Source: an uncultured Intestinimonas sp.
GTDB taxonomy: Bacteria; Bacillota; Clostridia; Oscillospirales; Oscillospiraceae
Reading direction: 5' to 3'
Assembly: GCF_944387245.1 (NCBI RefSeq)
Contig: NZ_CALXEE010000008.1
Location: 1-40,856 of the forward strand
DNA length: 40,856 bases
Made by a program: the position numbers and the translations under genes. Below, one piece after another: positions 23,756-31,896 of this stretch (positions are counted from its first letter, which is position 1; every line of letters begins with the position of its first letter). The notes beneath the pieces were generated by a model that worked only from the letters and a program-made list of their open reading frames with translations, did no database searches and was not told the origin of the DNA.

Positions 23756-24625
23756 TCAGCGGTTGGAGCGGACGGCGTCCAGAATGACCTGGCCGTACCG
23801 GGCCCGGTCGTCGGCGGGGAGCCCCTTCACCACGTCGTCGTCGCAGCACCGCTCCAGGTCGCCTTCGGCGGCCCGGAGCAGCACCCAGGTGAGAGGGTTG
23901 AACCAGTGGACCAGGTTGGCGCACAGCAGCAGGGTCTTGTAGAGGATGTCCCGGCGCTTGAAGTGGGTGAGCTCGTGGCGGAGGATAAACCACAGATCCT
24001 CCCTGGGCGGCAGCTCCTCCGGCAGAATGACGGTGGGTCGGGAGAGGCCAGTCATCATGGGACCCTTCACCCCGGGGCAGGTGAGGAGCCGCACCGGCTG
24101 GGCAAGGCCAAGCTCACGGGTGAGGTCGGGGAGGAAGTGAGGGGCCTCCATGGGCTTTGCCCACCGCCGCAGATAGCTCTGGAACCGCAGGTAACCGATG
24201 AGGTGCCACAGCAGCAGGAGGACGGCCCCGGCCAGCCACACCCAGAAGAGGACCTGGGACAGGGTGAGGGAACGGACCGCCGGCTGTACGGCGGGGACGG
24301 TGGCCTCCGGCTGGGTGACGGCTGGCTGGACGGGGGCGGCGGTGCTCACCACCGGCGTATAGTCGGTGGAGACGGGGGTAGGGGTGCTGAGGTTGGGGGG
24401 CGCGGTGTAGACCACCCGGTCAGGCGGCGTTTCCAGCTGCACCGGGGCTTCCGGCAGGGAGAGGTTTATGGGAATGAGCAGCCGTACCGCCACCGCCAGC
24501 CAGGCCCAATACCGCCAGCGGATGGCGTAGCGCCGGGCGAGGATGGGCCCCAGCAGCAGGAGCAGCAGGATCACCGCCGACATGGTGAGGGTGATCTCGG
24601 CCAAAGTGATGAGAAAATCGGACAT
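23756..24625 (-). CDS. M56 (BlaR1-type) metalloprotease, sensorless
   Basis: 289 residues. Three or four membrane helices: ILLLLLLGPILARRY near the start, WAWLAVAVRLLIPI, and VLFWVWLAGAVLLLLWHLI around 125-145. A Pro/Thr/Val-rich loop lies between. The cytoplasmic M56 zinc site is HELTHFKRRD (HExxH), with HWFNPLTWVLL and the acidic GDLERCCDDDVV block. The protein stops shortly after the RYGQVILDAV helix, where BlaR1/MecR1 would continue into a juxtamembrane segment, a last helix and the sensor. It should cleave the BlaI-type repressor encoded at the operon start. How it is triggered without a sensor is the open question; the seven neighbours are candidates. Confidence 0.88.
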   Translation of the reverse strand: MSDFLITLAEITLTMSAVILLLLLLGPILARRYAIRWRYWAWLAVAVRLLIPINLSLPEAPVQLETPPDRVVYTAPPNLSTPTPVSTDYTPVVSTAAPVQPAVTQPEATVPAVQPAVRSLTLSQVLFWVWLAGAVLLLLWHLIGYLRFQSYLRRWAKPMEAPHFLPDLTRELGLAQPVRLLTCPGVKGPMMTGLSRPTVILPEELPPREDLWFILRHELTHFKRRDILYKTLLLCANLVHWFNPLTWVLLRAAEGDLERCCDDDVVKGLPADDRARYGQVILDAVRSNR

Positions 24626-24643
24626 GGGCTGGGGCCCTCCCTT

Positions 24644-26089
24644 TTAGTCAAAGTAGTCGGTGAGCTGAACGCGGCGGACAGTGTCGCCGCCGTCGAAGTA
24701 GAAGATGAGATAGTGGCCGAAGCCGCCGTCCTCCGGGCCGAACCAGAGGAAGTCGCCTTCGATGTCCCAGTTGGGCTGGTCGCTGGCGGTGGGGTAGGCC
24801 CGGAGCACATCCTCCCGGGTGGAACTGCAGATGAGGATGCCCCGGTTGGTGCGGAAACCGGAATGGCTGGTCTCCATGGTCCAGATGGAGGTCTCTCCCT
24901 CCGGGGAGGCGTAGCACTCCAGGGTGAGGTCGGGCCAGGACCACCGCTCCCAGCGGTCGCCGGGCTGGTAGCTCACCGCGCCTTCGGAGATGTTGGTGAT
25001 CTCCGGCTCTCCCAGGACATGGATGAGGTGGCTGGCGCTGCCGCCCAGGCCGTACCAGCCGCCGCCCTGCCACAGTAGGGCGAAGTCGGTGTCGGACAGG
25101 CCCCAGGACAGGGCCTCCGCCTGACGGCTGTAGGTGCCGGGCCGGGCATTGAAGCCGCCCAGGATCTTGCAGCCCTCGCCGGTGTAGGCGAGCACCAGAT
25201 AGCAGCGCTCCCCGTCGGCCAGGTTCAGGGGCATGGACACCCACTTCCCGTCCATGTCCACCAGATAATCAACCTCATAGACGGCGCAGACTGTCTGCGG
25301 CGGGGCGGTCGTCTCCTGCTGGAAGGTGAGGGAGGCCAGCTGGACCTCCTGGTCAGGGTGTTGCCCGCGCAGGTATTCCAGGGCGGTGGACTCGGCCTCG
25401 TCCTGGAGGAGGGCCCACTGGAGGGGACGGCGGATGGTCTCGGTGAAGAGCTCGCTGCCGGGTTCGCAGTCGTTGACCATGGAGGAGAAGAGGTAGACCG
25501 GTTCCTCCGTGCCCACGTCAAAAATCAGGTAGGTGGAGTTGGGGTAGGTGGCCAGCACCCAGCCCTCCTCATCCATCTCCATGCCCCCGGCCAGGAGCAC
25601 CTGGTCCGGAGTGGTGGTGTGGAGCCGCCAGCCCAGACGGTAGACGTCCAGGGCCACTCCCTCCAGCTCGTCGTAGTGATACACGGGCTCCATGGACTCG
25701 ATGCGCCAGTCGTCGTACTGGGCGGGCTGGCCGATCATCTTCATCTCACCGTCCACCATGCCCACTGCCCCGGAGTTTTCCGACCAGTAGCGGTATTGGC
25801 CCCAGACGTAGGACTCCGCGGCGGAGAGGACGGCGTCTGGGACGTCCACCCCCTCCCAGACCTGGCCGGCGGGACCGGCCGACTCCGTGGGGGCGGGCAC
25901 GGGGCTGGTGGACGCGGGAGCGGTGTCGCAGGCCACCAGGGAGCCGAGCATGCTCACCAGCAGCAGGATGCACACCAGGGGGAGGACGCCCCTCCGGCGG
26001 GGGACGGTGAAGAGGCCCTCCAGCCGGCGGCGGACAGCTGTCCGGCCCGTATGCAGCTCGGTGGAGAAATAGGTCCTGGGCGCTTTCAT
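24644..26089 (-). CDS. Detached BlaR1-type sensor paralog 3
   Basis: 481 residues from the ATG at 26089 (aaaggagga upstream). Anchor APRTYFSTELHTGRTAVRRR, then PRRRG and a membrane segment PLVCILLLVSMLGSLVAC, nearly the same as in paralog 2. The exported part contains VLLAGGMEMDEEGWVL (shared in outline with paralog 6) and DFLWFGPEDGGFGHYLIFYF near the end. The start of the M56 gene is only 18 bases past its stop, so the two are closely coupled. No enzymatic motif seen. Probably the sensor or ligand-binding partner closest to the protease. Confidence 0.75.
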   Translation of the reverse strand: MKAPRTYFSTELHTGRTAVRRRLEGLFTVPRRRGVLPLVCILLLVSMLGSLVACDTAPASTSPVPAPTESAGPAGQVWEGVDVPDAVLSAAESYVWGQYRYWSENSGAVGMVDGEMKMIGQPAQYDDWRIESMEPVYHYDELEGVALDVYRLGWRLHTTTPDQVLLAGGMEMDEEGWVLATYPNSTYLIFDVGTEEPVYLFSSMVNDCEPGSELFTETIRRPLQWALLQDEAESTALEYLRGQHPDQEVQLASLTFQQETTAPPQTVCAVYEVDYLVDMDGKWVSMPLNLADGERCYLVLAYTGEGCKILGGFNARPGTYSRQAEALSWGLSDTDFALLWQGGGWYGLGGSASHLIHVLGEPEITNISEGAVSYQPGDRWERWSWPDLTLECYASPEGETSIWTMETSHSGFRTNRGILICSSTREDVLRAYPTASDQPNWDIEGDFLWFGPEDGGFGHYLIFYFDGGDTVRRVQLTDYFD

Positions 26090-26182
26090 GTCTGCTCCTC
26101 CTTTCCAAAGGGCAAGAGATGTTCTTCTACCCGTATATCGCCGGAGCGGGGGGAAATGTGACAGCCCCGGCCCATTTTCCCA

Positions 26183-27073
26183 TCAGCCGGCGGCCGTGAG
26201 GGTCTGGATGTGCTCTGCCGTCAGACTCTGCCAGGGCAGCTCCAGCTCCGCCGCCCCGGCGAGGTACTCCTCCCGCCACTGGAGGTATTCGCTCTCGTCC
26301 ACCGGGGAGAGCAGCCCGTATTCCGTGCCCATGTCCCGGTAGACGTAGTAGACGAAGCCGGTGCCGCTGGTGTCGGTGTCCGCCGGATAGTTCTGCGGCT
26401 GATAGTCCCGGCTCCAGGCGTCCACGGACCCCACATCTCTGTACAGGTCGCTTTCCGGATCGTAGACATAGAGGGTATAGGGCCAGAATCCCCCGGCCAG
26501 GCCCTGGTTGTGGGACCAGCCTGCCTGGATGGCGCCGTTGTCGTAGAAGGTCAGATTGGGGAATTCGGAGAACTGGAGGTGCAGTCTGCCGTTCTCGTCC
26601 GTGTCGTAGATGAGTGCCTGCATCCCCGCCACCATGTTGGCCGTGATGTATTGGATGACCAGCTCCTCCCGGCCGTCGCCGTCCACGTCGCAGACGGCAA
26701 ATTGATTCTCCGTCATGGCCTCCCGCTCCGCCACGGTGCCGGTATAACCTGCCGGGTCGTTGATCTCTCCGGGCAGAAGGTTTTCGTCCAGCAGGGTGGT
26801 GAGCACCTGGGCGTAGAGGGTTCTGGCGTCCCGGTTCTCCTCCGTCACCGGGAGATCAGGCAGGGACACGGTGGGCAGCGGAGCGGAGACGGTAGGGGCG
26901 GACGGGGTATTGCAGGCCACCAGGGAGCCGAGCATGCTCACCAGCAGCAGGGCGCACACCAGAGGGAACACGCCCCGCCGCCGGGGGGCGGTGAAGAGGT
27001 CGTCCAGCCGACAGCGGAGAGCTTGCTGATTCGTGTGGAGCTCGGTGGAGAAATAGGTTTTGGGGGCGTTCAT
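26183..27073 (-). CDS. Detached BlaR1-type sensor paralog 2 (VCBS-like)
   Basis: 296 residues from the ATG at 27073 (aaaggagag upstream), the shortest member. Anchor APKTYFSTELHTNQQALRCR, PRRRG, then a membrane segment ending GSLVAC. One acidic loop DVDGDGREELVIQY (about residue 140) is the calcium-binding VCBS/EF-hand-like pattern also found in paralog 7. The flanking untranslated stretches on both sides share a gtcacatttc motif, evidence of duplication with paralog 3. Function unknown; it belongs to the array by its anchor and position. Confidence 0.75.
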   Translation of the reverse strand: MNAPKTYFSTELHTNQQALRCRLDDLFTAPRRRGVFPLVCALLLVSMLGSLVACNTPSAPTVSAPLPTVSLPDLPVTEENRDARTLYAQVLTTLLDENLLPGEINDPAGYTGTVAEREAMTENQFAVCDVDGDGREELVIQYITANMVAGMQALIYDTDENGRLHLQFSEFPNLTFYDNGAIQAGWSHNQGLAGGFWPYTLYVYDPESDLYRDVGSVDAWSRDYQPQNYPADTDTSGTGFVYYVYRDMGTEYGLLSPVDESEYLQWREEYLAGAAELELPWQSLTAEHIQTLTAAG

Positions 27074-27147
27074 GTCAGCTCTCCTTTGCAAGATGGGAAG
27101 GAACTTTCAATCTGTCTCCGGGGTGAGGAGAAATGTGACGGCTTTCG

Positions 27148-28551
27148 TCAATATCCCTCGTCATCCAACGCCCAGCCGTCATTTCCGTCATTCTGGCGGA
27201 GCAGGATAAGGCTCCAGTCAAGGCGCTGTTCACCGGTATTCATCACCGCTGGTTCACCCGTCCAGGTCCAGTCGGCGAAGAGGACCATCACGTCCTCCGC
27301 CGCCGCGCCGTTGATGCTGCCCCGGCCATAGGTGAGATATTGCGTCTGCATCAGACTGAAATCCACTGGATCGAACCACAGGGAATCCAACTGGCGCTGA
27401 GAGTCGGATTGGATGAACACGGAGGCTGCGGTCTCCATGGCGGGGGAGAGATCGGCAAAATCGAAGCCCCAGGGGGTGTAGAGCTCCGGGTCCGGAATGG
27501 AGTCCATGGGGAAATACCAGCGTTGATTCAAAAGACGGGCCGCACGCTCGGTGTCGGCGTCGGTGGAGCTCCCCAGCAGGAAGGTGCGGGTGGGGTCCGG
27601 ATTGCCGGTGGGGTAGCACAGGTAGATGTGGAGCCCCTCAGGGCTCTCCACCTGATTACTGGTGCCCGGGTCCTGATAGTGATAGGTCAGGGCCCAGGCC
27701 TCCACGGTGCGCCCCGTGTCGGTGTCGTCATAGGTGCCGGACAGGGTGAGGCCGGCGATCTGAAAGTCGGCGTTGCCGGCGACCTCTGTCGGGATCACCT
27801 GAGCCACGTAAGCACGGGCCATACCCACCGCCGGGTTGTCTTCCTGGAAGAGCCTGGTGTCCGCGTAGATCCACTGGGGCTCCGTCCCCAGGGCGGTGGC
27901 GGGGTCCCAGTCGCCCCGGATATAGAGGTCCAGGTTCCCCAGGGTGATGACCCCCTTCCGGTCGGCCCAGTAGTTCTGGTAGTCCGGGCTCCCGGGGGCT
28001 GCCGGCCAGGTCCAGGTCCACGTCCCGTCGGCGTACACCACCTCGCCGCCGCCGCAGGTGTCCACGCCCTGATAGGTGGTGACGGTGGTGCACAGCACGT
28101 GGAGGCCGTCGTCAGCGGACCAGGAGAGGGCGTCGCACTGGTCGCCGGAGAGAAAGACCGGTGTCCCGGTCAGCTCCCCGGTGGTCCCGTCGGCGGCCAG
28201 GAGCAGGAGATTCCCCAGACCTGCGGCGTGGGGGCCGCCGTCGTAGGAGAAGGCGCAGACCATGTCCCCGTTCGATGTGGTCTCCCACAGCAGCCCCCAG
28301 GACTCCCGCTCGTCCCGATCGTCCAGGACCTGGTCCAGGGCGGCGCCGACCAGGGTGTCGGGGTCGGGCGGAGCAGGTTCTTGCCGGCAGGACACCAGGG
28401 CGCCCAGGCAGACGGTGAGGCACAGGGCCAGAGCCAGCAGGCCGCCGCCCCGGCGCTTGCCGCCTGGGATGAACAGGTTATCCAGCCGGGCCTTCAGCAG
28501 GCGCTTTTCGCCCCGCAGCTCGCTGGAAAAGATGGTGTGAGGGGCCTTCAT
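27148..28551 (-). CDS. Detached BlaR1-type sensor paralog 1
   Basis: 467 residues, starting with an ATG that overlaps the BlaI stop by four bases (ATGA), so it is translationally coupled to the repressor. Anchor APHTIFSSELRGEKRLLKAR, GGKRRGG, then a membrane segment ending GALVSC (lipobox-like). The exported region is rich in Asp, Trp and Tyr with no recognised domain. The C-terminal 100 residues (from SPAMETAASVFIQSDSQRQL) look like a small alpha+beta domain. In classical bla/mec loci blaR1 sits next to blaI; here a sensor-half protein takes that place. Confidence 0.75.
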   Translation of the reverse strand: MKAPHTIFSSELRGEKRLLKARLDNLFIPGGKRRGGGLLALALCLTVCLGALVSCRQEPAPPDPDTLVGAALDQVLDDRDERESWGLLWETTSNGDMVCAFSYDGGPHAAGLGNLLLLAADGTTGELTGTPVFLSGDQCDALSWSADDGLHVLCTTVTTYQGVDTCGGGEVVYADGTWTWTWPAAPGSPDYQNYWADRKGVITLGNLDLYIRGDWDPATALGTEPQWIYADTRLFQEDNPAVGMARAYVAQVIPTEVAGNADFQIAGLTLSGTYDDTDTGRTVEAWALTYHYQDPGTSNQVESPEGLHIYLCYPTGNPDPTRTFLLGSSTDADTERAARLLNQRWYFPMDSIPDPELYTPWGFDFADLSPAMETAASVFIQSDSQRQLDSLWFDPVDFSLMQTQYLTYGRGSINGAAAEDVMVLFADWTWTGEPAVMNTGEQRLDWSLILLRQNDGNDGWALDDEGY

Positions 28552-28922
28552 TTTCGTCCCTCCTTCAGCTCGTCCAGGTAGCGTTGGAGCTCGTCCACCT
28601 CGGCGTCGTCCAGGTCGCCGCCCCGGGCCAGGGAGGCCACGAAGCGTTTTAAGGACTTGCCAAAAACCTTGTCCAGCACGGCGCTGCTCTCAAAGGAGAG
28701 GTAGTCGGCCTGGGATACCAGAGGGGTGTACCAGTTGGCCTTTCCCCGCTTTTCGCAGGAGACAAAGCCCTTTTCAGCCAGACGGGAGAGGTAGGTGTTG
28801 ATGGTGTTGGCGGCCCAGCCCCGGTCCCGCAGAGCCTCCTCCAGATCGGAGCGGGCGGCGCCCCCCTCACAATTCCATAGGGCCTTCATGACCTCCAGCT
28901 CGGTATCGGGCAGACGTTTCAT
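28548..28922 (-). CDS. BlaI/MecI-family transcriptional repressor
   Basis: 124 residues, the normal length. A winged-helix domain occupies residues 1-75: LPDTELEVMKALWN, AANTINTYLSRLAEKGFVSC, KRGKANWYTPLVS. A dimerisation helix region follows. In this family an M56 protease cleaves the repressor within the C-terminal region to induce the operon. The start follows gaaaggagg. Two BlaI-type dyads overlap the promoter, indicating autoregulation. It heads an operon that also encodes an M56 protease and seven sensor-like proteins. No beta-lactamase or PBP gene is present, so the regulon need not concern beta-lactams. Confidence 0.92.
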   Translation of the reverse strand: MKRLPDTELEVMKALWNCEGGAARSDLEEALRDRGWAANTINTYLSRLAEKGFVSCEKRGKANWYTPLVSQADYLSFESSAVLDKVFGKSLKRFVASLARGGDLDDAEVDELQRYLDELKEGRK

Positions 28923-28938
28923 AGGCTGCCTCCTTTCT

Positions 28939-28993
28939 ACTTCAATTGTAGTTGTTCTGTCTATATACTACATTTGAAGTGGATTGGAGTCAA
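28939..28993 (-). promoter_or_regulatory. BlaI operon promoter with two operator dyads
   Basis: Minus strand TTGACT (28988-28993), 17-base spacer, TAGTAT (28965-28970). Two 14-bp boxes, 28939-28952 and 28967-28980, are inverted copies of each other with one mismatch. Each is itself near-palindromic and fits ACTnCANNTGTAGT, close to the TACAnnTGTA core known for BlaI/MecI. The upstream box overlaps the -10 and spacer; the second lies over the transcription start. Confidence 0.8.
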
Positions 28994-29019
28994 GTTACAG
29001 TGTGGTGACAAAATGTAAA

Positions 29020-29053
29020 ACCGCCGACCTTCCGTGTTGGGAAGATCGGCGGT
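29020..29053 (-). terminator. Terminator of the MATE gene
   Basis: 14-bp stem with one mismatch (29020-29033 / 29040-29053), followed on the minus strand by TTTTACATTTT. It lies 15 bases past the MATE stop and just before the BlaI promoter. Confidence 0.85.
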
Positions 29054-29068
29054 CGATTTCAGATGACT

Positions 29069-30451
29069 TCAGGATTTGGAGGAGAGAGCGGCGTCCTCGG
29101 GGGCGAGGCCGGCCCGGGCGATGCCCCGGCGGAGCCAGTTGCCCCGGGCGTAGTAGATGATGTAGAGGATGGAGGTGACAGTCCAGCTGATGGGATAGCT
29201 CACCAGCACGGTCTCCAGCACGGGGAAGTGGGGCAGGACCAGCAGCACCCACAGCACCCGCAGCACGCATACGCCGCTGCAGGTGAGGAGCATGGGCTTG
29301 AGGGAGTCGCCGGTGCCCCGGACAGCGCCGGAGAAGATCTCGATGCATACGAAGGTGGCATAGAATGGGGCGGTGAACCACATGACGTGGTGGCCCAGCT
29401 CGATGACGGCGGTATCGTTGGTAAAGAGCCGCAGCAGGGCGGGGGCGGCGCCGCAGAAGAGGATGCTGACCACGGCAGTGACCGAGAAGGTTAGCGCCAA
29501 ACAGACCAGCACGCCCTTCTTGACCCGGTCGTACTTCCGTGCGCCGAAGTTCTGGCTCACGAAGGTGGTGATAGACACGCCGAAGGCGCCGGAGATGAGC
29601 CAATAGAAGGAGTCCACCTTGCCGAAGGCGGTCCAGGCGGCCACGGTGACGGTGCCGAAGGAGTTGATGCAGGACTGGAGGACCATGTTGGAGATGGTGT
29701 ACATGTTGGACTGGACACCGGCGGGCAGACCGATACGGACGATGGCGGCCAGCTTATCCTTATGGAAGCGGATCTCCCTGGGGACCACGGAGTAGACGGT
29801 GCCGGGGCGAAGCAGGGAGACGGCCACCAGCACGGCGCTCACCACCTGGGACAGGACGGTGGCCAGGCCCACGCCCAGCACGGCCAGGTCCAGGATCACC
29901 ACGAAGAAGAGGTCCAGCACGATGTTGGTGAGGCAGGCGGCCATAAGGAAGTAGAGGGGGCGGCGGGTGTCGCCGATGGCCCGGAGGATGCTGGCGCCCA
30001 TGTTGTAGATGAAGGAGGCGATGGAGCCGCAGAAGTAGACGCGCAGGTAGGTGATGGCGTAGGTCATCACGTCCTCGGGGGTGCCCATCAGGCCCAGCAC
30101 CGGGGCGGAGACCAGCAGGCCGACGGCGGTTACCACCACGCCGGCGGCCAGAGCCAGGGCAATGCCGGTGTGGACGGCCTCCCGCAGCTGGTCGCCCTGG
30201 CGGGCGCCGTAGTACTGGGCGATGACCACCGTGGCGCCGGAGGAGAGACCCACGAAGAGGTTCACCAGAAAGTTGATGATGACCGCTGTGGGGCCGCCCA
30301 CGGCGCCAAGGGCGGCGGTGCCCACGAAGTTGCCCACAATGATGGCGTCCACCGTGTTGTAGAGTTGCTGGAAAAAGGTGCCCAGCAGAATGGGGAAGAA
30401 AAAGGAGAGCAGAGGCTTGAGAATGGACCCTTCTGTGATCTGATTCTGCAC
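29069..30451 (-). CDS. MATE-family efflux transporter
   Basis: 460 residues from a GTG at 30451 with aaggaaggt upstream. About twelve helices in two related halves: PLLSFFFPILLGTFFQQLYN with VDAIIVGNFVG in the first, KLAAIVRIGLPAGVQSNMYT with a matching SFGTVTVAAWTAFGKVD in the second. MATE proteins export organic cations or drugs by Na+ or H+ antiport. The member is of the NorM/DinF-like clostridial type; the substrate is not predictable. Monocistronic, with its own terminator and a terminator-like hairpin upstream. Confidence 0.93.
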   Translation of the reverse strand: MQNQITEGSILKPLLSFFFPILLGTFFQQLYNTVDAIIVGNFVGTAALGAVGGPTAVIINFLVNLFVGLSSGATVVIAQYYGARQGDQLREAVHTGIALALAAGVVVTAVGLLVSAPVLGLMGTPEDVMTYAITYLRVYFCGSIASFIYNMGASILRAIGDTRRPLYFLMAACLTNIVLDLFFVVILDLAVLGVGLATVLSQVVSAVLVAVSLLRPGTVYSVVPREIRFHKDKLAAIVRIGLPAGVQSNMYTISNMVLQSCINSFGTVTVAAWTAFGKVDSFYWLISGAFGVSITTFVSQNFGARKYDRVKKGVLVCLALTFSVTAVVSILFCGAAPALLRLFTNDTAVIELGHHVMWFTAPFYATFVCIEIFSGAVRGTGDSLKPMLLTCSGVCVLRVLWVLLVLPHFPVLETVLVSYPISWTVTSILYIIYYARGNWLRRGIARAGLAPEDAALSSKS

Positions 30452-30497
30452 AGCAGCGCACCTTCCTTACAAAAAGTCCAAGAAGAAGGGAAAAGGA

Positions 30498-30526
30498 CCC
30501 CACCCGATCCAGGGGATCGGATGGGG
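30498..30526 (-). terminator. Terminator of the HD-domain gene
   Basis: 13-bp stem with one mismatch (30498-30510 / 30514-30526), followed on the minus strand by CCTTTTCCCTTCTTCTT. It sits between the HD gene stop and the MATE start. Confidence 0.75.
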
Positions 30527-30534
30527 CAAGGCAA

Positions 30535-31197
30535 CTATAACAGGTTCTGGCCGTTGATGTCAAGATGGAAGGTGAGCTGGAAGAACTCCGCTGCCTTCCG
30601 GCAGAGGATCATCCGCTGGAGAAAGATCTCAAAGTAGTCCATGACGGGACACACCTGGGTGTTGATGGAGAGTGTCAGGGTGAAGGTGCCCGCCTCCCGG
30701 TCCAGCCGGGTCACCGACTGCTCCACGGCATAGTTGACCCGGTCGTGGATGTCGAAGCTGGCCAGGTCCTTGTTCCGCACCCGGCTTCGGCGCACGTCGG
30801 TCTTGTCGGCCAGGATGAGGGCGGCGGCCACGGCGTTTACCGGGTAGGCGGTGGAGTCGTCGTGGTGGCCGATGGCGGTGATGACGGCGGCCACATCGGT
30901 GGGGGACATGCCCATCTTGTCCAGGATGCGGAAGGCCATCACCGCGCCGGTCTGGGCGTGGTCGTTGCGGTTGACCACGTTGCCGATGTCATGCATGAAG
31001 GCGGCGATACGGCAGAGCTCGATGGTGTGCGCATCGTAGCCCAGATCCCGCAGCAGGTCGCCGGCGATGGCGGCGCACCGGCCCACGTGGGCGTAGCTGT
31101 GCTCGGTGAAGCCCAGTGCCAGCAGGGAGGCGTCGGCCTGGGTGATATAGGTCCGGATCTCCTGGGACTGTTTGATGTCCTCATAGGTCACTGCCAT
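30535..31197 (-). CDS. HD-domain phosphohydrolase
   Basis: 220 residues from the ATG at 31197 (aaaggag upstream). An in-frame upstream extension has no ribosome site. HD metal ligands are visible: HSYAHVGR (about 39-46), AAFMHDIGN (HD pair, about 71-79) and AIGHHDDST (about 108-116). The last 60 residues form a beta-rich domain not seen in the minimal fold. Such proteins hydrolyse nucleotide or phosphoester substrates; the specific substrate is unknown. Divergent to the acetyltransferase gene and sharing its promoter region. Confidence 0.85.
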   Translation of the reverse strand: MAVTYEDIKQSQEIRTYITQADASLLALGFTEHSYAHVGRCAAIAGDLLRDLGYDAHTIELCRIAAFMHDIGNVVNRNDHAQTGAVMAFRILDKMGMSPTDVAAVITAIGHHDDSTAYPVNAVAAALILADKTDVRRSRVRNKDLASFDIHDRVNYAVEQSVTRLDREAGTFTLTLSINTQVCPVMDYFEIFLQRMILCRKAAEFFQLTFHLDINGQNLL

Positions 31198-31231
31198 GGG
31201 GACCACGCTCCTTTCCAATGGCCCGCCGGAC

Positions 31232-31260
31232 TTGCCTTCTCCACCGGCGGGGGGTATAAT
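31232..31260 (+). promoter_or_regulatory. Promoter of the acetyltransferase gene
   Basis: TTGCCT (31232-31237), 17-base spacer, TATAAT (31255-31260). The leader contains a short perfect hairpin, tccgcc-tgct-ggcgga (31276-31291), ending directly at the agggaggg ribosome site, so translation could depend on folding. Confidence 0.75.
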
Positions 31261-31306
31261 GTGGAAAATCGTACATCCGCCTGCTGGCGGAGGGAGGGAA
31301 ACGCCA

Positions 31307-31840
31307 ATGATCCGAAAAGCAACTGCCGACGACCTGGAGGCCGTATCCGCCATCTATGAGGCGGTGCTGGACCGGGAGGAGGCCACCGGCTGCCGCTGGA
31401 CCAACTGGGAGCGGGGGGTGTACCCCTGCCGGGCCACGGCGGAGAAGGCTCTGAAGGAAAAAACGCTCTATGTGGCAGAGGTGGGAGGCACCATTCTGGG
31501 CTGTGCCAACCTCAACCATGTCCAGCCGCCGGAGTACGCAAAAATTCCATGGACGGTGGAGGCCAAGCCCAAAGAGGTGCTGGTCATCCACACCCTGTGT
31601 ATCCACCCCGACGCCGCCGGTGGTGGGCTGGGGCGGCGGTTCGTGGCCTATGCCGAGGGACTGGCGGTGGGCAAGGGGTGCCGGGCCATGCGGCTGGACA
31701 CCTATGAGGGGAACGACCCCGCTGCCGCCTTCTACCCCAAGCTGGGCTACCGCCTGGCGGGAGAGACGGAGTTCTTCTTCGAAGGTTTCCGGCGGGAAAC
31801 CCTCATCTGCTTTGAAAAGGACCTCGCCAAAGGGAAATAA
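31307..31840 (+). CDS. GNAT-family N-acetyltransferase
   Basis: 177 residues from the ATG at 31307 behind agggaggg. GNAT features: N-terminal MIRKATADDLEAVSAIYEA; core strand VLVIHTLCIHPDAAGGGLGR with the acetyl-CoA pyrophosphate loop GGGLGR; and the C-terminal NDPAAAFYPKLGYR. It transfers an acetyl group from acetyl-CoA to an amine; the acceptor is unknown. Single gene between the divergent HD gene and a convergent TIGR04255-type gene, closed by a bidirectional terminator. Confidence 0.9.
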   Translation: MIRKATADDLEAVSAIYEAVLDREEATGCRWTNWERGVYPCRATAEKALKEKTLYVAEVGGTILGCANLNHVQPPEYAKIPWTVEAKPKEVLVIHTLCIHPDAAGGGLGRRFVAYAEGLAVGKGCRAMRLDTYEGNDPAAAFYPKLGYRLAGETEFFFEGFRRETLICFEKDLAKGK

Positions 31841-31849
31841 AGAGGGCGC

Positions 31850-31894
31850 AAAGACGACCGGAGAGGGGAGCCCACCCTTCCGGCCGTCTTTTTT
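31850..31894. terminator. Bidirectional terminator
   Basis: 13-bp stem with one mismatch (aaagacgaccgga / tccggccgtcttt) and TTTTTT on the plus side, between the acetyltransferase gene and the convergent TIGR04255-type gene. Confidence 0.85.
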
Positions 31895-31896
31895 CG

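Noticed and set aside
17238..28922. Beta-lactam resistance locus
   Set aside because: BlaI and M56 proteins are present, but no beta-lactamase or PBP is, and none of the exported domains shows a penicillin-binding SxxK...KTG pattern that I can see.
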